A stretch of 64,000 nucleotides of DNA from Azadirachta indica (taxonomy: Eukaryota; Streptophyta; Magnoliopsida; Sapindales; Meliaceae), in assembly GCA_022749755.1 (NCBI GenBank), contig CM040451.1, forward strand, positions 3,114,871-3,178,870, written 5' to 3'. The notes under the pieces are model-generated. The model was not told the origin of the DNA. It saw nothing but the letters and a program-made list of their open reading frames with translations, and did not search any database. Below, in pieces: positions 10,756-22,815 of the stretch. Numbering within the stretch: the stretch's first letter is position 1; each line of letters opens with the position of its first letter. The position numbers were made by a program, and so were the translations under genes.

Positions 10756-13700
10756 ATGGCACAAAATGTTGATCTAGCTGCTCCACCTTGCCCCAGTGCT
10801 CCACTTGCTCCCGGTGCTGCCCAGGGTGCTCTAATTGCCCCCATTGTTCCCCTTGGTGCTCCACCTGCCTTCGGTGCTCCCCCCGTTGCTATACCTGCTC
10901 CCAGTGCTACATCGGCTCCAGCAAGATAGAACGTTGACCCTTACACTCGTATAACACAAATCATGGGGGAAATAATACAACACCAAGAGAGAATAATGCA
11001 AGTAGTAGAAGAAATTGCCCCTAGAGAAGGTGATATGTACACATACAACATGTTCAAATACTTGTAATCATATTAATTTGGAAAAATACCCGAGTATCAA
11101 GCAGACCAGACTAGCACATGCTGTACGAATGGGATTGTGATGGTCCTGAGGCTGAATGACACCAGCCAAACCTAAGCTCAAAAAAGGAATTCATCTCAGT
11201 GAAGAAAAACAGCTCAGAGTGAGTAGAAAAATACCACTTGATCATATACAATATGAGTAATGGAACTCAACTGTGCATTCCACCCAATATCCACCCATTT
11301 TTCCACTTTCCATCATGGGGAGAATGTGGTTGGAAAAATTGCCAAAAACAGTTAATCTCCGTGCTCATAAAATTCCGACAACCTGAAGAAGAAGGTATGC
11401 ACTCTTGATTCTAGCAAAAACTCTGCAAAATTTCTGTCTGATTCTCTCCCCTTAAGTAACTCAACTAACTTAAGTATCAGAGGTCATGCCGAGCAAGCTG
11501 GCTATTATCTGATTTCTTTTGTTTTTTAGATGAAGTGAGATTTCTGGAATTTCAGAAAGATCGAAGTTCGTTGTTAAGGTCGAAGTTAATAAATTTTTGG
11601 CATCAACAATATTTTATTAATTGCCTACAAATATTAATTTATGAAACCAAATATATATCATGGTAATGTTCTTCCAGCTGCTCCACCTCCCCCCGCTGTT
11701 CCTGTTGCGCTAGTTGCCCCTGCTGTGCAAGGTTCCTTCACTGTTCTCGCTGATCCATTTTCTGTTGCCTCTTATTTATATCCATTTTTTCTGCTGAATA
11801 AATGTGACATTAATTTACAAAAGAACAAGGGAATTTTCTGAAATTTTTACATTAAATGTTATATATACTTTGATCGCCAACAACGCCAACATATTATTAG
11901 TGAAAAAGAAAGGCTAAGCCATATTTAGATATATATGGAAAACTGAAGTTATAGTTATTTCATTGGTTATTGATCTTGATGTTTTAAATAAATTTTCACA
12001 TATATTTATATATGTTACAAAAACTCATTTTATTTCAAATGGACAGGAGACAGAATAACAAGACTAATAAAATTATATCGAGCTGCACTAAATGGTGACA
12101 GGGAGGTGGCTAAAACTATTTACGGCAATTCTCCAGAAAGTGTTGGGGTTGAGATTTCAAGATATGGAGACACCGCTTTTCACATTGCAGCTGCAGCAGA
12201 TCGTATTGATTTTGTGAAGTAACTTGTCAAAATGATGAATCAAGATGATCGAGCTAAGCAAAATCATCTCGGCAGTACATCTCTTTTTTTCGCCGCTGAG
12301 TCCGGAAATGTAGAACTTGCTAGAGAGATTGTGCGGAATGATAATATTATTGCACAGGTTGAAGATAATCATGGCACATTACCAATTGGCATGGTTGCAT
12401 CGTTAGGCCATAAAGAAATGGTGGATTACCTTTATCCGCAAACTGTAAATTCCTTGACTGTAGAGAATCGCAAGAAGTTATTTATCACCTGCATAGAAAT
12501 GATTTGTACGGTAGTTACTGTTCTTGGTCTTTGTGCAAATTAAAACGTATTCGTATAATGCTATATTGTGAGTTTTGAATACTTTGTTCATAGATGTTGC
12601 GCTGCAGTTGCTTAACAATTACGAAGACATGGCCACTGCTCGATCTGCCGATACCAATGAGACAGCACTGCATGTCTTGGCTCGAAGGCATTTGAGGTTT
12701 CCAGGTGCCAAAGATGTGAAGAATAAAAGGCCAAAAGTGCTTCAATTAATAAGTCGAACTCATTTGTCAAAGAATTGTATTTCTGAAAGAACGTCAATTA
12801 TCACAACTAATTGCAGAACCTAGAAAACTAATATTTGATGCTGTAGAAAGAAGAAATGTTCAATTTTTATCTATACGTATTTGAGAATATCTTGATTTGA
12901 TATGGAAAATCGACGATGTAAAAAACAAATATAGTATATTTCATATTATTATTAAGAATCATCAGGAGGATATATTTAAGTTCATATATGAGATTGGTTT
13001 AAGTAAGGAGATATTATTGATGCCCAAAGACAAAGAAGGTAATAATATTTTGCATTTAGTTGTAATGTTGACACCATCAAGTCAGCTCAATATTGTATCA
13101 AGAGTAGTTCAACAAATGCAGCAAGAGTTATTGTGGTTCAAGGTGATATATTATTATTTAATTGCTCTTTTATACATAGAGTCGTAGAACGTAACCGTTT
13201 GCTTACGTAAGTATAACAATTATAATTATTCGGGTTAGAGTCTTTATTGCATTTTATGATGTAAAATAGTTTCTGTGAGTAATTTTCTACCTTTAATATA
13301 AAATGACATGTTCGAAACATTAATTGTAGAAAGTAGTAGAAGTTGTTCAACGAAGGTGTGCTGAAGCTAGAAACAATGAAAGGTTTACTCCTAGAGCTTT
13401 ATTTACAAAGGAGCACGAAGGGTTAAGGGAAAATGGGGAGAAATGGATGAAAGAAACTGCAGCATCCTGCATGGTTGTGGCAGCACTTATCGCCACCGTG
13501 GCTTTTGCAGCCGCTATCACGGTACCAGGCGGCAACAATGGAGACACAGGGTTTCCTATTTTCCTTGAAAAAGTTTTATTCAATATTTTTGCCATATCAG
13601 ATGCGATATCACTGGTATCCTCCTCTGCCTCAATAATGAGCTTCTTATCCATTCTCACTTCGCGGTATACAGAAGAAGATTTCCTATGGGTGTTGCCAAG

Positions 13701-13995
13701 AAAGTTGCAAATTGGACTGGTGACACTTTTCATATCGATAGCAGCAATGATGGTCGTGTTTTCTACAACATATTTCATTTTCTTTAACCACAGAAAGTTA
13801 TGGATCGCTATTCTCGTTACTGCAATTGCTTCAATTCCAGTCATCATGTTTATTTGGAAACACTCCCAACTCTTTTACGATGTTCTGCGTTCAGCATATG
13901 TTTCAGATTATCTCTTCCAGCAAGGTATAAGCAGTCTGTTTCGCAAGCAAGGGGAAGCAAGTGATCAACGTGGAAGGCTATGTTTAAAAATTTAA
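10756..13995 (+). pseudogene. ankyrin-repeat / PGG-domain membrane protein, broken
   Basis: This belongs to the plant ankyrin plus PGG family (ACD6/ITN1-like), plasma-membrane proteins linked in the family to defence and salt stress. An Ala/Pro-rich start (10,756) reaches a TAG at 10,927. The ankyrin exon starts after an AG at 12,046 and ends at 12,510. The next exon runs 12,594-13,142 and the last 13,330-13,995. Ankyrin-type text includes GDTAFHIAAAADR, NETALHVLA and EGNNILHLV. The last exon is fully open: KWMKETAASCMVVAALI, the VPGG motif and further hydrophobic segments. Lesions are TAA at 12,220, a lost base near 12,500 just before the splice donor, a frameshift near 12,750 and TGA at 12,882. 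With four lesions I call it a pseudogene, although the C-terminal part could still be transcribed. Confidence 0.85.
11641..11841 (+). pseudogene. second Ala/Pro-rich N-terminal exon of the ankyrin gene
   Basis: This 66-codon open segment starts ATG and reads NVLPAAPPPPAVPVAL near its beginning. It resembles the N-terminus at 10,756 (NVDLAAPP...), so the first exon appears twice within 1 kb. A splice donor could be the AAG|GT at about 11,731. It may be an alternative first exon or the start of a second, otherwise deleted gene copy. Confidence 0.45.
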
Positions 13996-15290
13996 TGCAC
14001 ATGTAGCACAAATGTTTGAGGGTTTTCTTTCTCATTAATTTCTTAATAAAATTGGAGAGTACGTTTGCTAGATGCTCTTTGTTTTACGATTTCACTAAGC
14101 TAGTCCGGCTGTTAGAGTGTTAATTCCGTCAACATTTACTATAGATAAACCTGCTGTATGTATATAAGCTGTTTTATCCTTATTCTCTATTTGATTAATA
14201 AATGTTAAATTTTACATATTCTTTTTCGTTTTTACTTTCAATATTCTTCAGATTCCAGTTTCTATCTGATTAATCAACATTACTTGTTCTCCGAAAATTT
14301 ACAGTCATCTGGATTTAGGGTCTGAAGAATATTCCGATGAAATATTAATTATTGAATCAAGTCAAAGAAACACTTAAATTTGTTAAACGAACAAACGAAC
14401 ATTTCTTGTAAATTTTTGGAATTCAAGAATATTGCATGGCAAACTCTTTTCTACATTATTTGTTAATAGCTCGCAAAATACATTTCTTCCTATGTGATAT
14501 GTGTTAAGCCACTTATAAACAATATTAAAGCTTTATTTGAGATTGTGATTGGAAGTATATAATATTAAACATTTACCTGAGATTGCGATTGGAAGGTAAT
14601 AAACTGTTTATTTTATAAGTTTATATCAAAATTATTTTTAGTAAAACAAATGTAAGCTGCTTATTTTATAATGTAATACCTTTCAACAACAACCTTTATA
14701 AGTGGAGGGGTTATTTTGAAAAGCTACTTACCAAATAATTAACGATTATATTTAATATGACTTTTAGAATTTCTATTATAACCTGGTCAATTTAACAAGG
14801 AGATAATTATATCCTATATTTCCATAAAGCCGTTATATATCTTGTATTACATTACAATTTACTTTATCAATTTTGTATACAAAATTTCAAATTTTGTTGT
14901 ACTTAATATTAACTAGTGCTTCTGTTGTTGCCTTTCTTACTTCAGGTCTATAGTCCAATTGGTTGAAAAGATGTTTGAACTTCCAGTTACATTGTACTAC
15001 TTAACCACTGCATCGTATTCAATATCCATCTTTTCTTTGCCTTTTGCATCCCAAATTATTTTTGTGAGGTATCTTCACATACCTTTCTTGAAATTTGTAA
15101 AAATAACATATAAATAGAAAGTTTGTCAATATTCACAAACCTCTCTTACTATAGTGTTATGTATAGTTGACTATGTGTTGACCATTAATAACTGAATAAT
15201 ATTGTAAAATCAAATCAAATTTATTCCTTCAATATTTTTTATTTCATTAATTAAAATTTAAATAACTCTAAACTAATTTTGAAACCTTAT
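13996..15290. other. 3' flank of ankyrin gene and intergenic DNA
   Basis: The first 70 bp match 21,005-21,085 and include AATAAAAT at about 14,043, a candidate poly(A) signal for the ankyrin gene. A short near-repeat GAGATTGTGATTGGAAG / GAGATTGCGATTGGAAG occurs at about 14,540 and 14,580. Nothing else was recognised. Confidence 0.5.
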
Positions 15291-15299
15291 CTTGAACCA

Positions 15300-15630
15300 G
15301 AAAACAGATGGTTGCAATCGCCTTCCTATATTCACCACCCCACCGAGCCGCCACATCCCCTTTTCTACGCTACCAAGACATCCCAAGAACAGAGAACTTC
15401 GTCTCGCCATCTTTAACCACAAATCGATCGGGTTTAAATTCAAGAGAGCCCTTCCACACTTGTGGGTCCCTAAATATGGCCCACATGTTCACTATTTTTT
15501 ATCCCACCAACGCCCCCCCAGCCACTACCGAAAGTGGAATCAGAAAGATGCAGCAGAAGAAATTGATAAGAGAAAGCCAGGGAAGAAAAAGATATACTGC
15601 CTTTCTTTCTTTGAATTAATTTTGCAGAAA
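15300..15630 (+). other. GC-rich island with open frames, unassigned
   Basis: This is a conspicuously C-rich patch in AT-rich DNA with two overlapping plus-strand open frames of about 100-120 codons. One ends with a basic stretch (MQQKKLIRESQGRKRY). Neither frame shows a recognisable domain, and the codon content looks more like a transcribed leader than a protein. It could be a 5' UTR or first exon of a lost gene. Confidence 0.25.
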
Positions 15631-15659
15631 ATATATGGATTTAATTTGAGGTTGAGTTT

Positions 15660-16607
15660 TTGAGTCGTATGAAAGATTATTCTGGTTTTATATTTTTTAT
15701 GTATGTAAAATTCTAATGGGTTATCTTTTGCTATTTTCTTTTTCTTAATTTCTGATATATGTTCTTGAACTTAAAATTTGTTAATTTGTTTTCTATTCGA
15801 TTATTTGCTTAAAGACATTTCAAATATTTAAATGTATATATTTTTAATTTCAAGGTATTAAAGTAATAAAATGGCTTAATCCATTGATAAATTTACTGTT
15901 TCAATACAAATTAACATGTAAAGAATTTGATTAAATTTTTTTGCACTTATTAGTTAAAGTTTGTTGCAGTTTCACGGACAAGAAGTGAATATATCATTTT
16001 GTTGGAAGAAATATAAAACAAAATGAGGTTATTTTTAACATTTCAAAATTTTGAGTTGGTCAATACACAGTTAAATTGACAGTAATACTGTAGTAGGGAA
16101 GGTTTGTCTAAATCTTCACAAACTTTTTATCTATCTGTGATTTTATAAACCTCAGAGGAGGCATGTAAAAATACCCTTATTTTTTTTGGTTGTGATTGCT
16201 TCATTAATGTTTTCTTAGTGACCGTATCAACTGCAACAGGAGCTTTTACATAAATCATAAATGTGTAGTATTACATAAACTCATATTGTGGCATCTATAT
16301 ATATATATATATAGATATTCTTATAATAATTAATGAGTGCAATAAAAAATAGGAAATAGTATGTATTATATTTTTAATTTTGGCATCATTGAGATAGTTG
16401 CACAAGGACAAGGTCAATCTTTCAACATAAAAAATTCATTGTTATAAACAATGTCAATTGTTAATCTTCCCACATCGTGAGTCTACTGGGTTGCTATTCT
16501 CCTTATACATAGATTGGATAAACCTCATCTTTTGAATTAGTTTTTGGATTTAATTCTATCCAAACCCATTTTTGACATCAATTAAGACATTCTTATATGT
16601 GTATGTA

Positions 16608-16638
<31 letters not shown>

Positions 16639-18700
16639 TCTGCCCCACATAACTATTGACATGTTGGAGAAAAAGATGCTTTATTATATTTTTATGAATA
16701 TTTTGTTATATTTGACTTCAATGCTTTGAAAGGAAATCTTTTTAATTTGTATTCATACAGTGGCTTTGATTGTGAAAGCATGATTTTAAAAAAAAAAAAA
16801 AAGAAGGAAGAAGAAACAATTAGTTAAGTTTAATATTGAGCCTTTTATTAGGTAGAGTAATAAATTAATTGAAGAACCTACCACCGTATCCATCGTCTCT
16901 ATTAGGTAGGCTTTTAGATCATGCTAAAGGGTATATTTGTTTTTTAATTAAAATTTGAATAGATCTAAAATGTGAATATATTTTAATATATAAATTTAGA
17001 TAATTCCAAAAAATAAATTTATTTTTTATTTATCACGTCTAAAAATAAATATTTAAAAACTAGTAATTTTATCTATCATATATTTATAAATTATAATTAA
17101 AATAAACTCTAGACATTAGAAAATAAATAGAATTTATAAGACTATTTTAATTCATTATAACTAAAAAGCTTATTCAAAATTCATATTTTAATGATAAGTT
17201 AAAATTTTTAGCTTATTTTATTCATATTTACTTAGATTTCATTTGATATAAATTTTCAAATAGAGCTTTTTTAAAAAAACGTTTTACTTGTAAAGTTTTT
17301 GTAAATAGAATTTTAACAAAAATTTATTAATTATTTGATTTCACAAATAATTTTTAAAAAATTTTGAGTGATTAATTTAATATACAAATATTTAATATTA
17401 TATTTTAAAAAAATAACATAAATTTTTTAAAATAAAGTTAAGGTATTTTAAACAATTTCGCCTTTTAAAAAATCTAAAGAAGCTTTATTTCTAAGAGTTT
17501 AAATTTTAAATTTTTTTTAAATAGAAAAAAAATAACCATTTTAACTCGCAAAAACCCTTTTTCGATATCAATAAAATGATACTTAAAGATTAGCAAAGGG
17601 ACAAAATGAAAAAGTTAAACCAAACAGACTTTTACTATTTTAGTGTTAAGTTAAAAGAAAAACTATATATATTAAGACTTCACTAAACAAACAAATACTA
17701 ATTCTAATATGCTTTTTTGTTGTAGTTTACTATTTGCTCTCTAAAATTTAGTTTGAAAATAAATTAGACTTATTTTCTAAAAGGATAGAATGATAATTTA
17801 TCACTTTATTTTACAGAAAAATGGTAATTTAACAATTCATAAAAATATTTAGGTATAATGAATCTGTTTATATATGTAAATGTATAGTAAAAAAAACAAA
17901 AAAAGATGCGTCATAAAAAGGTTTAATGAAGGAATATTTAGACAATTATAAGTGTATGGAGTGTAAACTTTAATTCTTTTTTTTTTTGGGGATGGATTCA
18001 CAAGTAAGATATTGTTCAGAGTAGTTTTTAGATGCACATAGCCTCATCCATTGCTAAATTATCATTTTACCTGCAGCAAAAAGAAAATTACCATTCTGCC
18101 TTTTTATCAAAAAATTATTATGGTATTAATGATTTTTATCCTAACTTTCATGAGACACTGATGACACCTTTTTAATATTTGTGGAGCTGTTTAATATTTA
18201 GAGGTCACTTTAAACTTACGTGTAATGGTGTGCATACATATTATATATTATATATTTTATATATATATAAACAAGTAGCAAATTTATATTTGAAGGTCAT
18301 TTTAAACTTATATGTGCAAATTTTTATATATATTTATCAATAATTATTTAATTTATAATAGATCACAGGACTACAAATAATGTGTTAGATTCAATTTTAA
18401 CTATTGTGTGTGTCTAAATTTAACATCATATAAATAATATAAAAAAAATATATAAAACTAAAGGATTGCTGGTTCATCTGTGAGAAATTTTATGTATATT
18501 TATTAACAATTATTTAGTTTATAATAGATCACTGATCTATAAATGATATAACATGTACATCAATTAGATACGCTGGATTTAATCTTACTTGTTGTAAGTG
18601 TTTAAATTTAACCGTCAATAAATTATGTAAAAAAATATAAAAAAATGTAAAATTAACGGATTTTATATATATATATATATATATGTAATGTACACACACA

Positions 18701-18733
<33 letters not shown>

Positions 18734-18880
18734 GTGTGTGTATATTACGTGGTTGGTGTGTTGGGTAAAAACACTATGTTTGGTTGAATTTAGAGAAATT
18801 ATAATTTTTTTAATAATATTTGATTAACTTAAAATTGTCTTACTGATTCAAATGGTTGACTTTCGACGCACAAAGCCACA
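15660..18880. other. AT-rich non-coding DNA with microsatellites
   Basis: No gene is supported. AT and GT/AT simple repeats lie at 16,296-16,315, 16,604-16,640 and 18,661-18,745. The last is embedded in a long inverted repeat described in the findings. Positions 16,930-17,900 are almost pure A/T with poly-A/T runs. The open frame at 17,849-18,037 (minus) is low-complexity and not credible. Confidence 0.6.
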
Positions 18881-18975
18881 AACACGATATTAACCCATTC
18901 AGAATCCTCCTAAGAGTGTGCTTGAAACTGAGGCTTAACTGCTCAATCAGCTTCTAGAGAAACACAGGTACATTT
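18880..18975 (+). other. leader-exon-like patch, diverged relative of 37,321-37,425
   Basis: This patch shares GAGGCTTAACTGCT...CAGCTTCT with GAGGCTCAAGTGCT...CAGCTTCT at 37,354-37,384. Both patches end in CAG|GTA, a splice-donor context (ACACAGGTACAT here). They look like copies of one spliced, probably untranslated, leader exon. The gene they belong to is unknown. Confidence 0.3.
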
Positions 18976-20261
18976 AATATGGATCCAAGCTTGCAGTGTA
19001 TGTTGAAGTTTTGAAGTATTTGTGTTTGCTGAGAAATTAAATTTCGGATTTTTCTTTTTCCATGAGCATGTATATTACACATCGCTTCTCCCTTTCTATA
19101 AATATGCATTAACTTTTTATTGTTATTAGTATTTTCTTTTTGGTTAGAGAGCACAGTGGTTTGAAGGAGTCCACGCATGTCTCTTCAAACTTTAGAAATG
19201 AATGGATAATAAGAGTGGTTGGAATCAATCTAATTCGATTAATTTACTAAATCAGATGCCATCTGATCCGATCCAATCGGTTTTCTTAGTTAATTTCATG
19301 AATTAATGGATCGAATTAAATTGAAATATTTGAAATCCCCCGTTAGTGGCAGAATAGATTATAGAATAATTAATTTATTGGATATAAAATTATATCTATA
19401 AAATACAAAAATATACTTATACATTCAACTAGACTATTTTTCCTTTAACCTCTCTTTTTCTCATTTCCAACATTATTTTTTAGTTAATTTTGTAAATGAT
19501 CAATATTTTTATTTATCATATACTTGTCTTTTTTCATGTTGAAATAAAATTTAGTACCAATATTTTGTAAAGGCTTGTAAGATTTAACCATTTTTTCTCA
19601 TAGATTTATTGCAATTATTTTTACCATCTTTTACTTTTGATTGATGTATTTTTAAAGAGCACAATTTTTTTTTTTTTGGTGAAAAAAGAATTCAATTATA
19701 ATTATATATTATATAATTTTAAATTGATATATTTGTTTAGAAGTATAAATAAATCATATGCCTTTTTTTTTTTCCTCGTCTTTGGTTAATAAAATAAAAT
19801 CAATATTAAAATTATATAATTTTAGTTAGTTTTGATTGGATTAGATTTGATTTGAGATTTTGTTATCGATCATAGGCAGATGGGGGTTAGATTGAAAAAT
19901 CGCGTATGGATACTCTAGATGCAAACAGCCATGAAGAATCCATTAAGTTAATTTTGAAAAACCTCGTACACATTTTATAATGTATATTTATTTAACAATA
20001 TTTTAATTATCCTTATCTATTATCTCATATTATTGTACAATTTTATATATTTCAAAAAAATTAAAAAGAACTAATATTTAATTGGCTACATCGAATATTT
20101 TTAATTTTTTAAAATAAGAATAATAATATAGAGTTATGATGTATTTGTATATAATTGAAATTTTAAGAAATCAAATTTAAATTATTAAAAATATTAAAAC
20201 TATTTATTAAAAATTATCTGCACATAATTGCAATATTTCAATTGTTAAAAATATATGAATA
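18976..20261. other. AT-rich intergenic DNA
   Basis: No gene is seen. Pieces at 19,215-19,320 and 19,835-19,890 contain CTGATCCGATCCAATCGG and similar GATTGGATTAGATTTGATT text, suggesting an old non-autonomous DNA transposon of about 0.7 kb. Its inverted ends are too decayed to define. Confidence 0.4.
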
Positions 20262-20450
20262 GTGCGCAAGTTGACAGTACGAAGGAAACTTCTGAATAAA
20301 GAAGAAGGTGAAGCTGATCACAAGAGTACTAGTCTCGGAAAAAGACGACGTGAAGAAAGCAGCGGCGATGTATGTCCTGATAACAGAAAACTTCAGAACT
20401 GCGGTAATATTGTTAAGACAACAGAGGGATATCTCGATGATAAATAACTT
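20262..20450 (+). other. exon-like open segment, unassigned
   Basis: This is a 62-codon open segment of balanced base composition in AT-rich DNA. It encodes charged, soluble-looking protein text (for example KEEGEADHKSTSLGKRRREE) and ends in TAA at 20,445-20,447. There is no ATG in frame at the start, so it would have to be an internal or last exon. A second frame is also open here. I do not recognise a family. Confidence 0.25.
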
Positions 20451-21004
20451 ATGTGTCAAGAGATTTCGACAGTTAATTTCTCATGGTTTAAAAATTCTTG
20501 ACCTGCTAAGGTCTAGAATTATTATGAATTACTAATATAAATAAGAAAATATTTGAAACTATGATAAAAAATTATTAATCTAAACCCTAGCTATTTAAAT
20601 AGGAAAATAAAATTACTTTATGCAACTTAATTATTTCACAATTCTGACCTTGATTTTCTGATTTATTTAACTTAGGAGAAGCAAACTATTGTATAATCCA
20701 TCATAATTGGTTCCAATCTAAACCTTCCAATTCCACTATATCATGAAAAGCATAAATTGTTTTCATACTTTACGAGTCCAAGCATCAGTTTAATCAAAGA
20801 AATCCTTGACTATCAATGATATAATTGATTTTAATATTTACATCTTTTTAAATGTTTAGCAGTAAATTAGTTAATCCACATTAAGAAGGATTACTATTAC
20901 AAAAAGGGTCTTCATTGATAGTAATTACTGTCAGCAAGAATCGTTCTTGATAGCACATATTTGTCAAGAAGCCTCATTCATAACGCACTAACAACAGGCG
21001 GACG
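20451..21004. other. intergenic DNA
   Basis: No gene, repeat end or RNA was recognised. The sequence is AT-rich with ordinary complexity. Confidence 0.5.
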
Positions 21005-21085
21005 TCAATGCACATGTAGCACAAGTGTTTGAGAGTTTTATCTCCCCATTCATTTAATCATAATAAGATTGTAGAGTACGTTGCA
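21005..21085 (+). repeat. stray copy of the ankyrin-gene 3' flank
   Basis: TCAATGCACATGTAGCACAA, followed by TGTTTGAG and, later, AGAGTACGTT, also occurs at 13,992-14,062 just past the stop region of the ankyrin/PGG pseudogene. The match is collinear with a few differences. No ankyrin coding sequence precedes it, so it is a remnant of another, deleted copy or a small duplicated fragment. Confidence 0.7.
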
Positions 21086-22147
21086 ATGGGGGCTAATTTT
21101 CATGGAATCGCAAATCCATCATCGATTTTGCCATCTCAAATTAATCTCACTTGAGATAACTCCTCTAATGAAGTTCTTAAAAGATGAGCTTTACTTTCTA
21201 TTATTGATTTGCTTTTCCTTGTAGTACAGAGATGTAGCAAATACTACCCTTTAATCATTATTATAATTGAGATATGTCAATGTTTCATCATTGCTTTAAC
21301 TATGCTTCAACAATAACAGGGTTAGTTGTACCATGATCAGCATGTGATTCTAAACTCTTGAATTGCTCCAAAGTTACTGTTAGAATATTAAAATTCCATT
21401 TATGTGAGTCTTATTAATTACAATTCTTTTCTAACTAATATTTATTTTTCTATTAATTTATATTGAATTTAGATTTATAATTTATATTGAATAAGAATTT
21501 TTTGAGAGGTTTCCTATTTTATATTGAATTATATATTATTTGAACTATATAAAAGTATTGCTTATGTACGTTGAACATGATAATCGTGCTACTTAAACCT
21601 ATCTGAAATTATGATTTTCTCTTGCGTGGATCTTTTCATTTCGATTCACAAATTCTTAATTTTTCCGTTTAGATGCGCCCAAGACAAATTCTTTTTTGTC
21701 ACCAAAAAATTCAGATCCAATAAAGAAAAACCATTTCTTTTTTCACTCTTCATTTGCAAGGATATTAATTTATACTTAATTACAGTGCAGCCTCAAGATT
21801 TCACTTTCTAAATCCTTCTCAAATTAGGATAACAAAATATACCTAGTGTTCCTGAATTGTTAAATTCTTGGATTCTCAGGTTTTTGAATATTACATCCAA
21901 TTCTCTTTAAGTCAGGATGACAATTCCATTTAACTCTTTGAATTTTCAAGTTCTCGAATTCTTAAGTTCACAGATATTATATTAATCCTCTTTTGAGTAA
22001 GAGATGGCAACTCTATCGTAATGTGATTCTTGGATTTCCAGATTTTTGGTCGGCATAGTTGTCTACTTTAAGTCAAAATTTTCTAAATTTTAGCAACCTT
22101 AACTTCTGAATTTGAAGCTTCAATGTCATTTTTGTCGATCTATTTTT
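21086..22147. other. intergenic DNA
   Basis: No gene is supported. The small open frame at 21,611-21,811 is low-complexity and has no motif. Positions 21,830-22,100 contain loosely repeated pieces around 'AATTCTTGGATTCTCAGG' but no defined repeat. Confidence 0.5.
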
Positions 22148-22815
22148 GTGTTATTTAGTCTAACTATATTTTAAAGTATACGGTCAATAGCTTATTGGGA
22201 AGCATGGTAGAAAATGAAAGATTTAGAATTTGAAAATGCAGTTGATGTTGATGGGAAAGTAGATTAAATGCACTTGTATGACAAATGACTTATTGTAATT
22301 CTTTATTTAATTTTTATTGAATGAAAGTCTTTATTTATTGAATGGAGCACATGGTCAACGACAGCAGTTAGTGGCAACTAATAAAGAAGTCGCCATTTTT
22401 GTTGTGTAATGACGATTACATTTTACTTGCCATGTTTTATCATAATGACTGTAGTCATTGACCATCAGTTCCAATCATTGAATAAAGACTTCCATTCTTT
22501 AAAAAATAAAGTTTTCATAGGAGACATAGAAAATTGGCATATTCCAATAGATAAACTATGTACTTTGTAAATACTAAAAAATCTTTATAAATATTTATTT
22601 ATCTTTTCATACTATGAATATATTTATATTTAAATATCTTTTGTCTTTTTGTCTAAATTTTGAACATGATTAAAATATAAATTTAAATGATATATTTTTT
22701 TTTTAAAATATTTAAAAATAAGTAGTAAATTATTTATTTTTTATAAATAAAAAATTAAAGAATTGATAATCTGATATATATACTCTTTTAAATAATATAA
22801 TATATTGTATGTGTC
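22148..22815. repeat. duplicated block P, copy 1
   Basis: This block of about 0.67 kb is clearly homologous to 35,852-36,545 and 58,492-59,188. Shared landmarks are GGGAAGCATGGTAGAAAATG, GTTGATGTTGATGGGAAAG, CATGGTCAACGAC/CGTGGCCAATGAC and the end ATATTGTATGTG. No coding function is apparent. Here the block is joined directly to copia sequence, whereas in the other copies 2.8 kb of other DNA follows. Confidence 0.85.

Noticed and set aside
13347..13847. 166-codon minus-strand frame opposite the PGG exon
   Set aside because: The plus strand encodes the recognised PGG membrane exon; the minus frame is a composition effect.
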